Translations under genes and position numbers: made by a program | Notes under the pieces: model-generated | What the model saw: the letters and a program-made list of their open reading frames with translations, nothing else | What the model was told of the DNA's origin: nothing | Databases searched by the model: none | Assembly: GCF_003350505.1 (NCBI RefSeq) | Contig: NZ_QQAY01000013.1 | Span: 21,956-85,955, forward strand | Direction: 5' to 3' | DNA length: 64,000 bases | From: Falsibacillus pallidus | GTDB lineage: Bacteria; Bacillota; Bacilli; Bacillales; DSM-25281 | In this document: piece after piece, positions 8,134-16,311 of the stretch | How positions within the stretch are numbered: the stretch's first letter is position 1 | Layout of the letters: the number at the start of each line of letters is the position of its first letter

Positions 8134-9546
8134 TTATTTTGGAATGGACGATTGGATTGTCAGCTTTGCCTGCAGCCTCTGCTGAAAAATTTTATCATCC
8201 ATTAAATCAGACAAGTAAATTCTTAATTCGTTCCGTACCTCACCAAATTCTTTTGCAGTCAATCCTATATCGGTATACAGCTTATACGTTGGGATGATTT
8301 CTCTGAAAAGTTGATATCGCAGCGGTTTATAGACTTCTGTTTCATCCTGGCGCTCTGCAGCTTTCTTCATAGCCGGGATGCTCAACGTGTTCGTCCGAAT
8401 GATTTCCTGCGCATCTTCCCCTGAGAGATAATCGACAAATTTGGCTGCAGCCTCTTTTTTGGAGGAAAATTTATTGATTGCCAAGCCAATAATCAATAGA
8501 AGCGTGCTCGGATCTTTTAAATATGGGAGCGGCGCTATGTCATATTGGATCTTGTGATTTTTGATTTCATTCAAGCTGAAATAGGACGCCATGATCATCG
8601 ATGCTTTTTGCTCCAAAAACAGTTTTTCAGCATCCCGATCGCTATCGGACAAAAATGTGTGCATGATTTGCTGTTCGTCAAATAATGCCCGGAGCAAATT
8701 TACACTTTCGAGAAATTCCTTGCCTGGAAAAACAGGTTCTCCATTTGAGTTTCTTGTGAATTCCACCCTGTTCTGAAGAAGGAGAATCGGCCATCTATTT
8801 AAGGAAAGGGGATGAAAGTACAACCCGCACCTTCCATCTTCCTGGTTTTCCTTCATTAGCTGTGAGGCAGCTTCCAGCGCATCATCCCATTTCCAACCGC
8901 TATCCGGATAAGCCATTCCTTTTTGATCAAAATGTTCCTTATTGTAGCAGAGGACAATCGGTGAAAAGACAAACGGCTTAACATACTGCGTTTTTTTCTT
9001 TCCAGCAGCGGAGAAAGGCTTTTGCAAAAAGGAATAGATGTTAGGATCCTCTGCGATTTCTTCAAATACACTGGATTGATAATGGTTAAAATCACAGAAA
9101 TCCTTATAGTTTATCGTGACGACGTCAATCATATCGTTTTGGAAAAAGTCCTGTACGGTATGTCTATAATGCTCGTATGGCAAAGCAATCGTTTGCACTT
9201 TTATTGCTGGGTTTTCTGCTTCAAAACGTTTAATCAATTCTTTCAATTGAGCATCTTTGATTAGTGACGGGTAGTACCCAACCCTTAAGATCACCTGGTC
9301 AAAAGGCCGGGTCGACGCCACTTGATTGCCGATGCGTGACTTCTTGACAATCAGCCCCTCGCTGACAAGCTCCTCCAGTCCTTTTCTAACGGAGTTCTTA
9401 CTAAGCCCGTACTGTTCGGCCAATATTAATTCAGAAGGAAGATAGTCTCCTACATTGATATCCCCCTCAATGATTTTCTTCCTCATGCTGGAGACTAAAT
9501 GATTTAGTTTTGCTTTGAATTCTTCTCTATTAATCTTTCCACTCAT
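8134..9546 (-). CDS. GntR-type DNA-binding domain fused to a solute-binding domain, 470 aa
   Basis: Residues about 5-75 form a GntR winged helix (IIEGDINVGDYLPSELILA, then the recognition-helix region SKNSVRKGLEELVSEGLIV). From about residue 90 the protein resembles family 1 extracellular solute-binding proteins (LRVGYYPSLIKDAQLKELIKRF, the sugar-ABC binding fold), but there is no signal peptide, so this domain is cytoplasmic. The likely design is a one-component regulator whose ligand pocket was recruited from a transport protein and which senses the transported sugar. It lies directly downstream of the two permease genes and overlaps the next frame by one base. Candidate operators are the GGTTYATATCTGG motifs at 12802 and 21050. 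Confidence 0.9.
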   Translation of the reverse strand: MSGKINREEFKAKLNHLVSSMRKKIIEGDINVGDYLPSELILAEQYGLSKNSVRKGLEELVSEGLIVKKSRIGNQVASTRPFDQVILRVGYYPSLIKDAQLKELIKRFEAENPAIKVQTIALPYEHYRHTVQDFFQNDMIDVVTINYKDFCDFNHYQSSVFEEIAEDPNIYSFLQKPFSAAGKKKTQYVKPFVFSPIVLCYNKEHFDQKGMAYPDSGWKWDDALEAASQLMKENQEDGRCGLYFHPLSLNRWPILLLQNRVEFTRNSNGEPVFPGKEFLESVNLLRALFDEQQIMHTFLSDSDRDAEKLFLEQKASMIMASYFSLNEIKNHKIQYDIAPLPYLKDPSTLLLIIGLAINKFSSKKEAAAKFVDYLSGEDAQEIIRTNTLSIPAMKKAAERQDETEVYKPLRYQLFREIIPTYKLYTDIGLTAKEFGEVRNELRIYLSDLMDDKIFQQRLQAKLTIQSSIPK

Positions 9547-9574
9547 GTTTGCAGATCCTTTCTGACGAAGCTTC

Positions 9575-10396
9575 TTATTTTATGCCAGTCAAAGTGATTC
9601 CTTTGACAAAATACCTTTGGAAGAAAATGAATATTAAAAATGTGGGAATGAAAGAAAGCACCGAACCGGCCATCTCTACGCCAAAGTTGCCTTCTTTTGT
9701 AAGCAATGAAGCAAGCCCCACTGTAACTGGATACATCTCATCACTTGTTGTAAAAATCAATGGAGTAAGGAGGTCATTCCAATTCCCGATGAAGGCAAAT
9801 GTTCCTACCGTTGCGATAACCGGCTTTGCCAGTGGCAAATAGACCTTGAAAAATACGGTAAAGTCCCCGGCGCCGTCGATGTATGCTGCCTCCTCTAAAT
9901 CCTTCGGCATGGTCATCATGTACTGCCTCACAAAGAAGACGCCCATGATTCCCCAGATTTCCGGAACAATCAATGGCAAGTACGTATTGATCCATCCTAA
10001 ATCACTGAACATGATATAGCGCGGGATGATCAACAGCTGACTTGGTATCATGATGACCGCCATCATTATCCAAAAGATCACTTCGCGTCCGAAGAATTGT
10101 TTCCGGGCAAAAATATAGCCGAGGATAGCTGAAAAGAACATGTTGCTGAAAACCGGTATGATCGTGATGATCAATGAATTAATGATCCACTTCAAATAAG
10201 GCGCATTTTTGAAGATATAGCCAAAATTCGCAAAAGAAAATTTCTCATGGACCACCCATGTAAAGGGGTTGCCGATCGGCAGCGTCATATTTAACAAAGA
10301 TCCGATGATCATAATGCCGAACGGGATGATGAACACCAGTCCTAATAGAATGAGAGGGATATAAAGCAGTTGTGAACGATTCATCATTTTTAACAT
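9575..10396 (-). CDS. Carbohydrate ABC transporter permease (CUT1, inner subunit 2), 273 aa
   Basis: Six hydrophobic spans and the cytoplasmic EAA loop EEAAYIDGAGDFTVFFKVYLPLAKP (around residue 185) identify a MalG/LacG-type permease. The C-terminal GSVLSFIPTFLIFIFFQRYFVKGIT segment is typical. The ATG follows GAGGAGGGAGAGG and the gene begins 13 bases after the other permease ends, as expected for a heterodimeric channel. No ATPase gene is present in the operon, so a shared MsmX-type ATPase encoded elsewhere probably drives import. Confidence 0.95.
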   Translation of the reverse strand: MLKMMNRSQLLYIPLILLGLVFIIPFGIMIIGSLLNMTLPIGNPFTWVVHEKFSFANFGYIFKNAPYLKWIINSLIITIIPVFSNMFFSAILGYIFARKQFFGREVIFWIMMAVIMIPSQLLIIPRYIMFSDLGWINTYLPLIVPEIWGIMGVFFVRQYMMTMPKDLEEAAYIDGAGDFTVFFKVYLPLAKPVIATVGTFAFIGNWNDLLTPLIFTTSDEMYPVTVGLASLLTKEGNFGVEMAGSVLSFIPTFLIFIFFQRYFVKGITLTGIK

Positions 10397-10409
10397 GGCC
10401 TCTCCCTCC

Positions 10410-11357
10410 TCATTTGTAGCTCACTTCTTTCCCCATATATTTTTTCTGAATCAATGAAATAACGAAGATGATGAAGAATAGAACATAGGCCAGGACACTT
10501 GCATAGCCCAATCGGAGCGATGTAAAACCTTCCTGGTATAAGTAATAAACAATCGTAATCGTTGAATTGCTCGGGCCCCCAGATGTCAAAAGGAATGCCG
10601 AGTCGAAGATTTGGAATGATCCAATGGTCGTCACGATTGCTACGTAAAAATGGATTGGAAGCAAGAGTGGAAAAGTGATTTTCCAAAACGTCTTCCACGG
10701 TCCCGCCCCATCGATCTTTGCCGCTTCGTACAATTCATGCGGCATTGATTGCAGGCCAGCGTAATAGTAAATCATCGTACTTCCACAAACTTTGAATATG
10801 GAAAGTCCAGCAAGCACAATAAGCGCCTGGTCTGAATCTGACAGGAAAAGCTGCGGTTCTATGCCAATTGCATGCAGCAGCATATTAACGAACCCATCAT
10901 CCGTCCCTTTGAAGATCCATGCCCATATGCCTGAAACGACGACGAATGAAGTGACAACAGGCAGGAAGAAGACTGCTTTAAAAAAGCCTGTGCCTTTCTT
11001 TCCGCTATTGATCAGCAAAGCCAAAATCAAACCGACTGCCATCGTAGGGACAATATAATAGATTGAAAACATAATCGTATTCCCTATGGCCTTCCATGCA
11101 AGTGGATCATGCAGCAGGCCCAGCCAGTTTTTCAGCCCGATGAACTCCGGCTCGCCAATCACCGGCCAATTCGTAAATGTCAGGTAGAAACTGAACAAAA
11201 TCGGGAATAACTGAAAAATGGAAAAGTGTATTAAGATCGGAACAAGGAATATATACACCAGCGCATATTTGTTCCAATGGCGCTTCATCTTTTCTTTTCT
11301 GGAAATTTTATAGACCACTTGTGCTTCAGTTGCCGTATTCAATCCTGCGCTTTCCAA
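10410..11357 (-). CDS. Carbohydrate ABC transporter permease (CUT1, inner subunit 1), 315 aa
   Basis: A MalF/LacF-type permease with an N-terminal cytoplasmic stretch (RKEKMKRHWNKYALVYIFLVP) and the EAA loop YEAAKIDGAGPWKTFWKITFPLL near residue 235. Start is TTG at 11357, preceded by GGAGGGGGAATC. It pairs with the permease at 9575 and the lipoprotein at 11513. The gap to the solute-binding gene is 155 bases and holds a stem-loop, a common arrangement that lets the binding protein be made in excess over the membrane subunits. Confidence 0.95.
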   Translation of the reverse strand: MESAGLNTATEAQVVYKISRKEKMKRHWNKYALVYIFLVPILIHFSIFQLFPILFSFYLTFTNWPVIGEPEFIGLKNWLGLLHDPLAWKAIGNTIMFSIYYIVPTMAVGLILALLINSGKKGTGFFKAVFFLPVVTSFVVVSGIWAWIFKGTDDGFVNMLLHAIGIEPQLFLSDSDQALIVLAGLSIFKVCGSTMIYYYAGLQSMPHELYEAAKIDGAGPWKTFWKITFPLLLPIHFYVAIVTTIGSFQIFDSAFLLTSGGPSNSTITIVYYLYQEGFTSLRLGYASVLAYVLFFIIFVISLIQKKYMGKEVSYK

Positions 11358-11472
11358 GATTCCCCCTCCTTCTCTAAGGGTTCTTTTTTGCTGTTATCCG
11401 TATCTGTATTTAATGTTTTGCACGCCACGCCGTCCTGCTATGAGATTGCCCGTTTCATAGGATTTAGCAATA

Positions 11473-11502
11473 GAGGGAGGAGAAATGTAATATTCCTCCC
11501 CC
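11473..11502 (-). terminator. Stem-loop between binding-protein and permease genes
   Basis: GGGGAGGAATATTACATTTC and CTCCTCCCTC form a stem of GGGAGGA with TCCTCCC. The downstream T run is weak, so partial termination or mRNA-end protection is more likely than full termination. The location immediately after a solute-binding gene is the usual site for such processing hairpins. Confidence 0.5.
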
Positions 11503-11512
11503 CGCTCACATT

Positions 11513-12784
11513 CTATTGTTTTGCCAATTCAGCCTTTACTGCTTCTGCAGCAGCGTCAGCCGCTTCTTTAGGCGTTTTCTTTCCTTCCATCATTGCCTGC
11601 ATTTCTGCTTGGATCTTAGGCAGAATATCGCGGGCTACAGGAGAAATGACGCCTGGTTTTGTATATTTGAGCCAATCTACCATTTGTTTCATTTCTGGAT
11701 TGTTATCATAGATTCCTGCTGCTGATTTACGCGGTGGAATATATTGAGTCAACTCATTGAATGCTTTTGAGTTTTCTGTATTTGTCATATATTCTACGAG
11801 TTTAGCAGCCGCTTCTTTTTTATCGCTGTTGGAAGCGACAACGAACATGCCAGTTGTACCAAATGTTGATTGTACTTCTCCTTTCAACGGAGGTCCTAGG
11901 ACGTAGTCTTTAAATCCTTTTTGCTTCAAAGTGCTTAGCGTCAGGCCTGTTGCACCGGAAGACAATGACTTTCCTTCAAGGAAGTTAGCGAAGTGATCCA
12001 ATGTATTGACAGAGTCTTTCGGGATCCAGCCTTTTTTGTACCAATCATTGATTGTTTCAAAAGCTTTTACCCCTGCATCGTTGTTCAGGATAACGTTTCC
12101 ATCCTTATCCAAAACATCTCCCCCTGCTTGCCATAGGACTGGGTAGAGGGTGGCGTTCAATGTGTTTCCGCCTTCAAATCCTCTTGCATAGTAGCCTTTT
12201 GCCACTGCTTTTTCAGCTAATGCATCAAACTCTTCCCAAGTAGTAGGGACATCGTCTTTGCTTGCACCGATTTCTTCCATGATTTTAGTGTTATAGACAT
12301 TTGCACGAACTTCGTGAAGAATCGGCAATCCGTATAGTTCACCTTTATAAGAAACTGCGTCCAGGGAGCTTTGCGGGAAATCCTCTTTATCGAAATCTTT
12401 GCCCAGAAGATCAGTGATTGGGGCAAGCACTCCTTTATCGGCAAATTGACCCATCATATCCGGGATGAGGTAGAATACATCTGGCCCTTGGTTTGCAGCA
12501 AGCGCCGTCAAGATCTTCTGCTCACGATTTGCCCATGGGATCTCTTGGAACTTCACTTTTACATCCGGGTACTCTTTGTTAAAAGAAGCTGCCATCTGCT
12601 CGAATACTTTTGTCTGCTTATCCTTAAGATCCTTTGATACGTATGGATGGATCCATACAGTCAATTCACCGGAGAACTTCTTGTCCTTCCCATCTGATGA
12701 TGCTTTTTCGTCATTGCTGCATGCTGCCATAGCAAACATCAACACCAACATCAATAAAAAACTGACGATCTTTTTTGCTTTCAT
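11513..12784 (-). CDS. Sugar ABC transporter substrate-binding lipoprotein, 423 aa
   Basis: The N-terminus MKAKKIVSFLLMLVLMFAMA followed by AC is a lipoprotein signal with cysteine at residue 22. The rest matches family 1 solute-binding proteins (FNKEYPDVKVKFQEIPWANREQ; VFYLIPDMMGQFADKGVLAPI), membrane-anchored outside the cell. The ATG at 12784 has GAGGGGGAGAAAG before it; an in-frame ATG at 12808 lacks this. It is the first gene after a strong promoter and defines the start of the downstream catabolic operon. Sugar specificity is not readable. Confidence 0.95.
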   Translation of the reverse strand: MKAKKIVSFLLMLVLMFAMAACSNDEKASSDGKDKKFSGELTVWIHPYVSKDLKDKQTKVFEQMAASFNKEYPDVKVKFQEIPWANREQKILTALAANQGPDVFYLIPDMMGQFADKGVLAPITDLLGKDFDKEDFPQSSLDAVSYKGELYGLPILHEVRANVYNTKIMEEIGASKDDVPTTWEEFDALAEKAVAKGYYARGFEGGNTLNATLYPVLWQAGGDVLDKDGNVILNNDAGVKAFETINDWYKKGWIPKDSVNTLDHFANFLEGKSLSSGATGLTLSTLKQKGFKDYVLGPPLKGEVQSTFGTTGMFVVASNSDKKEAAAKLVEYMTNTENSKAFNELTQYIPPRKSAAGIYDNNPEMKQMVDWLKYTKPGVISPVARDILPKIQAEMQAMMEGKKTPKEAADAAAEAVKAELAKQ

Positions 12785-12801
12785 CTTTCTCCCCCTCAAC
12801 T

Positions 12802-12814
12802 GGTTCATATCTGG
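12802..12814 (-). promoter_or_regulatory. Shared leader motif GGTTCATATCTGG (candidate operator)
   Basis: The 13-mer is repeated with one change (GGTTTATATCTGG) at 21050-21062, also just upstream of the first gene of an operon in this locus. A looser copy, GGACTATATCTGG, is at 21206. The distance to the start codon is similar in the two close copies (18 and 24 bases). It is a candidate binding site for the GntR-fusion regulator encoded at 8134. The core ATATCTGG also occurs once elsewhere (near 349), so chance cannot be excluded. Confidence 0.4.
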
Positions 12815-12826
12815 TACTTGTAAATA

Positions 12827-12855
12827 ATATTACGGAAGCGCTTTCATCATGTCAA
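12827..12855 (-). promoter_or_regulatory. Sigma-A promoter of the transporter operon
   Basis: On the minus strand TTGACA (12850-12855) is followed after exactly 17 bases by TAATAT (12827-12832). Both hexamers are at or near consensus. It lies 43 bases upstream of the solute-binding gene, leaving room for a short leader that carries the GGTTCATATCTGG motif. Confidence 0.85.
12833..12846 (-). promoter_or_regulatory. cre-like box within the promoter spacer
   Basis: The minus-strand sequence TGAAAGCGCTTCCG matches the CcpA consensus TGWNANCGNTNWCA except at the last positions. It occupies the spacer between the -35 and -10 hexamers, where CcpA binding would block RNA polymerase. This predicts carbon catabolite repression of the whole operon by preferred sugars. 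Confidence 0.75.
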
Positions 12856-13064
12856 TACAATTGATTAAAAATTATGAAAATTTAAATCGCCACGTTTAGA
12901 CAATTATTTCCCGGAAAATGTCGTTTTATAGGTTTAAGCCCTCTTAAACACCGCTGTGGATTTCCTTTCAAGACTTTGCTTTCCGTGGGAGAATGCGTCT
13001 TGCGTCCATTCAACTTCTAGAAATCAGCTGACATTTGAACGTTAAGAAAGCCAATTTTTATAAC

Positions 13065-13949
13065 TTACAAGGCCCGCTGGCTATTGTCTCTGCAGCGATT
13101 TATTCTTTCAATTACATGGATGATCGACAAGGTTTCTTCAATCGGAATGGGATTTCTGCCCGTTTTAAAGAAAGATAGGATCTCTTGTATAAGCCCACTG
13201 TACATGGATTCCTGCGGGTCGCTTTCCCATATCACAGGAAAAGCCTCATTTTTCGTTTTGGCAGTAATCCGATAAACAGATTTGCCCTCTTGAATCCCTT
13301 TTATCACAGCTTTTTTCCCGTCTACCATGATACATTCTACAAGCTCTCCCTGCCCACTCTTTTTTACAGATATGCTCACCGGCAATGTCTTCATAATGCC
13401 TTGCATCATCTCTACAAGATGGATTCCATACCAAAAATAGCCCGGATAATGCGGTGCGAAATCGAGCGGCCCCTCCAACTCTAATTCGACAATTTCATCA
13501 GGCGAATACTCATTTTGGAATCGCTGGATAAAGTTTGCGTACCTTAGAGCTGAACTGCTCATCAAAGGGGTTCTTCCTTCTTTGCTATCCATAAAATACT
13601 GATGCGCCTCTTCGGTTGAAAGGGATAGCGGCTTATCAATAAAAACCGGTTTGCCAAATCCCTTCAGTTGTTCCCATATCTTTTTCCGATCAGGAGAAAA
13701 CATGGATAACAGGAGGTAAGCATCACAGCGATCATTCAATTCTTCCAATGAATCAGCTATCGGAATAGGAAACTCTTTAAGGAATCGCTCCATTATGATG
13801 TGATGCTGCTTCATGCTGCTGGCGATCTGTGGTGAATAATAAGGATAGACCGCCGCGATTTTATGTCCTATATTGGATCCGCAGTTCAATATTTCCCTAG
13901 TAAAAGCAATTACATGGGAGGAATCGCTGCCAATGATTCCAATTTTCAT
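13065..13949 (-). CDS. Gfo/Idh/MocA-like oxidoreductase, 294 aa
   Basis: MKIGIIGSDSSHVIAFTRE opens the Rossmann fold, and KPVFIDKPLSLSTEEAHQYF has the conserved lysine in a DKP rather than EKP context. WYGIHLVEMMQGIM carries the histidine of the substrate site. At 294 residues it is shorter than the other three family members in the locus and diverges from them. The ATG follows GGGAGGGAAATGA. It is the last gene of the upstream operon, separated from the DapA-like gene by a MITE and from the transporter operon by 280 bp holding the promoter. Confidence 0.85.
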   Translation of the reverse strand: MKIGIIGSDSSHVIAFTREILNCGSNIGHKIAAVYPYYSPQIASSMKQHHIIMERFLKEFPIPIADSLEELNDRCDAYLLLSMFSPDRKKIWEQLKGFGKPVFIDKPLSLSTEEAHQYFMDSKEGRTPLMSSSALRYANFIQRFQNEYSPDEIVELELEGPLDFAPHYPGYFWYGIHLVEMMQGIMKTLPVSISVKKSGQGELVECIMVDGKKAVIKGIQEGKSVYRITAKTKNEAFPVIWESDPQESMYSGLIQEILSFFKTGRNPIPIEETLSIIHVIERINRCRDNSQRAL

Positions 13950-13979
13950 TCATTTCCCTCCCGCACTTTCTTATATCGA

Positions 13980-14153
13980 GGCTGTTTTCTCAAAGTTTGT
14001 TGCTTTAGCCATTAAAATAGGATAACTTGTGCAATCAATGCAGGAAATTCAGCTGAAAAAGGAGCCTGAATACTCTATTTCACCGCGCAAAACAGGTATT
14101 TTCACGTTAAAATCAGCATTAAGATTTTAATAATAATGTTTACGAAAACAGCC
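13980..14153 (+). mobile_element. MITE with ISL3-like ends, intact copy with 8-bp target duplication
   Basis: GGCTGTTTTCTCAAAG at the left pairs with TTTACGAAAACAGCC at the right as terminal inverted repeats (about 13 of 15). The perfect 8-bp direct repeat TATATCGA flanks it (13972-13979 and 14154-14161). Length is 174 bp. The insertion is exactly at the stop of the DapA-like gene: before insertion the stop would have been TAA, now it is a TAG made of the element's last base and the duplication. Confidence 0.9.
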
Positions 14154-15226
14154 TATATCGATTGTTTTTCATTCTTATTAAGCCAATTTGATAGGTTTTG
14201 AGACACAAAGGAATCATCCTGCAAATGAGGGTAGTCCCGGTAGACCCGCTGTATTTCCTCCAACTGGCCGTCACTCAGTCGCTCTTCCGGAAGCAGGCAC
14301 CACTCTCCTTGAAGAAGACCCTGCATTGCTAATACCTTATTGATGCCGGCAATGCAGCCTTTGAAGCGGTTGGCGGAATCAAAAAATGCGGCATTGGCAT
14401 CTGTCACTTCTTGTGCAAGAGTCAGAAAATGAGCTGGAATTGCTTCCTGTCCCCTTACTGCTTTTATCCGTTCAAAATATTCCACTGCTGTTTTGGTCCA
14501 GACAGCCCAGTGGCCCAAAAGACCGCCAACAATAGCCTTTTCAATGGTTTTTCCATTGGACTGAAAACGATAGACAGTCAATAAATCGTTGATGATATTA
14601 TCATCGTTCCCTGTATACAAAGCGATTTGATCAGAGCGAGTCGACTCGCATACGGCACGGACGACATCTAAGGTCTGGTAGCGGTTGAAAGGCGCCATTT
14701 TAATAGCAAACACATTATCAATTTCCGCAAATGTCTTCCAAAATTCAAAGGACAATACCCGCCCTCCAACTGAAGGCTGCAAATAAAATCCGAAGACAGG
14801 TATGATTTCGGCAATTCGTTTCGTTCTATTTAACAATTCGGCTTCTGAATAATCATTCAATCCTCCCATGCTCAACAACCCGAGGTCATATCCTGCATTT
14901 TTGGCAAAGTGCGTCTCTTTTACAGCCTGCTGCGTCGGTCCTGCAATACCGGCGACTTTAATGAATGGACGCTGCAAATTTCTTTTTTCTATTTCTTCAA
15001 TGGCCAGATTCAGCACTTTTTCATATAAATGAAACTTTGGGTCCCTTATTTCAAATTGAGTAGTGTGGACGCCTACCGCCACTCCACCTGCACCGGCATC
15101 CATATAGTATTGGGTCAAAGCGCGCTGCCTGGCTTCATCCAGCTCCCTATTTTCGTTCAATGCCAACGGGTGGGCAGGTATCACCGTTCCGCTGAACAGC
15201 AGTTTTTTTACATTTTCACTCAGCAT
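14153..15226 (-). CDS. DapA/dihydrodipicolinate synthase-family aldolase, 357 aa
   Basis: This is a class I aldolase of the DHDPS/N-acetylneuraminate lyase superfamily. The Schiff-base lysine is expected in NVFAIKMAPFNRYQTL (near residue 200), and the N-terminus GTVIPAHPLALNENRELDEARQRAL is the family opening. It is longer than housekeeping DapA (about 290 residues) and belongs to a catabolic branch. The ATG at 15226 follows GGGAAGGAG. It probably cleaves or dehydrates a keto-sugar-acid made by the preceding enzymes. Its stop codon is formed at a MITE junction. Confidence 0.85.
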   Translation of the reverse strand: MLSENVKKLLFSGTVIPAHPLALNENRELDEARQRALTQYYMDAGAGGVAVGVHTTQFEIRDPKFHLYEKVLNLAIEEIEKRNLQRPFIKVAGIAGPTQQAVKETHFAKNAGYDLGLLSMGGLNDYSEAELLNRTKRIAEIIPVFGFYLQPSVGGRVLSFEFWKTFAEIDNVFAIKMAPFNRYQTLDVVRAVCESTRSDQIALYTGNDDNIINDLLTVYRFQSNGKTIEKAIVGGLLGHWAVWTKTAVEYFERIKAVRGQEAIPAHFLTLAQEVTDANAAFFDSANRFKGCIAGINKVLAMQGLLQGEWCLLPEERLSDGQLEEIQRVYRDYPHLQDDSFVSQNLSNWLNKNEKQSI

Positions 15227-15229
15227 GTT

Positions 15230-16258
15230 TTAAAAGACTCCTTCCCTCTCTTGGAAATGGGTCGGCTTATTGTACATAGCGCCTCCCTCGGAAATCCAAT
15301 CGGCTGTCCAGTCAATCATGGAAGCAAGAGTCACACGGGGGTACCCAAAAAGCTGGTGTGCTTTGGAGGCATTGTTCAAAAGAGCGGTGTCCTTCTCTTC
15401 ATTGATAAATTGGACAGGCTTATTCAATCTTTCACCAAATTGCTGTGCGATCCAGCGAACCGATACTTTTTCAGGACCTGTTATGTTCAACGTCTTCGGC
15501 GGAGAACTGCAGTGCAGCAGGGAACGGATGGCATATTCATTAGCGTCGCCTTGCCATATCACGTTCACCTGTCCCATAGACAGGTCTATTGGTGTGCCGG
15601 CATTGACTTGTTTAGCGATTTCCAATAGCACTCCGTATCTCATATCAATGGCATAGTTCAAGCGGAACAATAAAACAGGCGTCTGATGTTTATGTGAAAA
15701 ATAAGTGAAAATCCGTTCCCTTCCTAAACAGGACTGAGCGTACTCGCCGACTGGCTGCACAGGATGATCTTCTGAACATTCGCCTTTGTTGACAGAGGTC
15801 AATGGATAGACATTCCCGGTGGAAAAGGATACTATATTGGATTTTTTGAATTTTTCAGCTACCCGGCCAGGCAGATAAGCATTCATAGCCCAAGTAAAAT
15901 GTTCATTATCCTTCGTGCCGAATTTCGTTCCGGCCATATAAATGATATTTTTGGCATTGGGGAGATTTTGAAGGTCTTCCTCGTTCAATAAATCTGCCGC
16001 AATCGTTTCAACACCTGATGATTCAAGTTCTTCACGGAGGGATCCATTTGAGAATCGGGATACCCCTATCACTTTTTTCTCCACTCCCGCTTGATTGATG
16101 GCACGTTTGGCCATTTTAGCGAGAGTCGGTCCCATTTTTCCGCCTACCCCAAGAATAAGGATATCTCCCTCTATTTTTTTCATATCCTCAACAAGCGCTT
16201 GGGATGGCTTTGTCATCCATTCTTCTAATTGTTCAATCGTCTGTAGCTTCAATTTCAT
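15230..16258 (-). CDS. NAD-dependent epimerase/dehydratase (extended SDR), 342 aa
   Basis: DILILGVGGKMGPTLAKMA is the Rossmann GxxGxxG motif (around residue 35). FSTGNVYPL sits in the place of the Ser/Thr-Tyr catalytic segment, and a YxxxK motif is not obvious (YAQSCLGRE aligns there), so catalysis may be unusual. The start is ATG at 16258 close behind AAAGGGG; TTG at 16252 has better spacing and is an alternative. It lies three bases upstream of the DapA-like gene in the upstream operon. Confidence 0.85.
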   Translation of the reverse strand: MKLKLQTIEQLEEWMTKPSQALVEDMKKIEGDILILGVGGKMGPTLAKMAKRAINQAGVEKKVIGVSRFSNGSLREELESSGVETIAADLLNEEDLQNLPNAKNIIYMAGTKFGTKDNEHFTWAMNAYLPGRVAEKFKKSNIVSFSTGNVYPLTSVNKGECSEDHPVQPVGEYAQSCLGRERIFTYFSHKHQTPVLLFRLNYAIDMRYGVLLEIAKQVNAGTPIDLSMGQVNVIWQGDANEYAIRSLLHCSSPPKTLNITGPEKVSVRWIAQQFGERLNKPVQFINEEKDTALLNNASKAHQLFGYPRVTLASMIDWTADWISEGGAMYNKPTHFQEREGVF

Positions 16259-16311
16259 CGCCCCTTTAGTAAGATAGAGGAGGCTGAGTTCCTGCCTCCT
16301 CGTGGATATAA

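Noticed and set aside
12900..13064. Repeat-like GC-rich stretch around 12955-13010 (CCGCTGTGGATTTCC)
   Set aside because: It looks like fragments of repeats known from Bacillaceae, but no second copy was found in the window to support a call.
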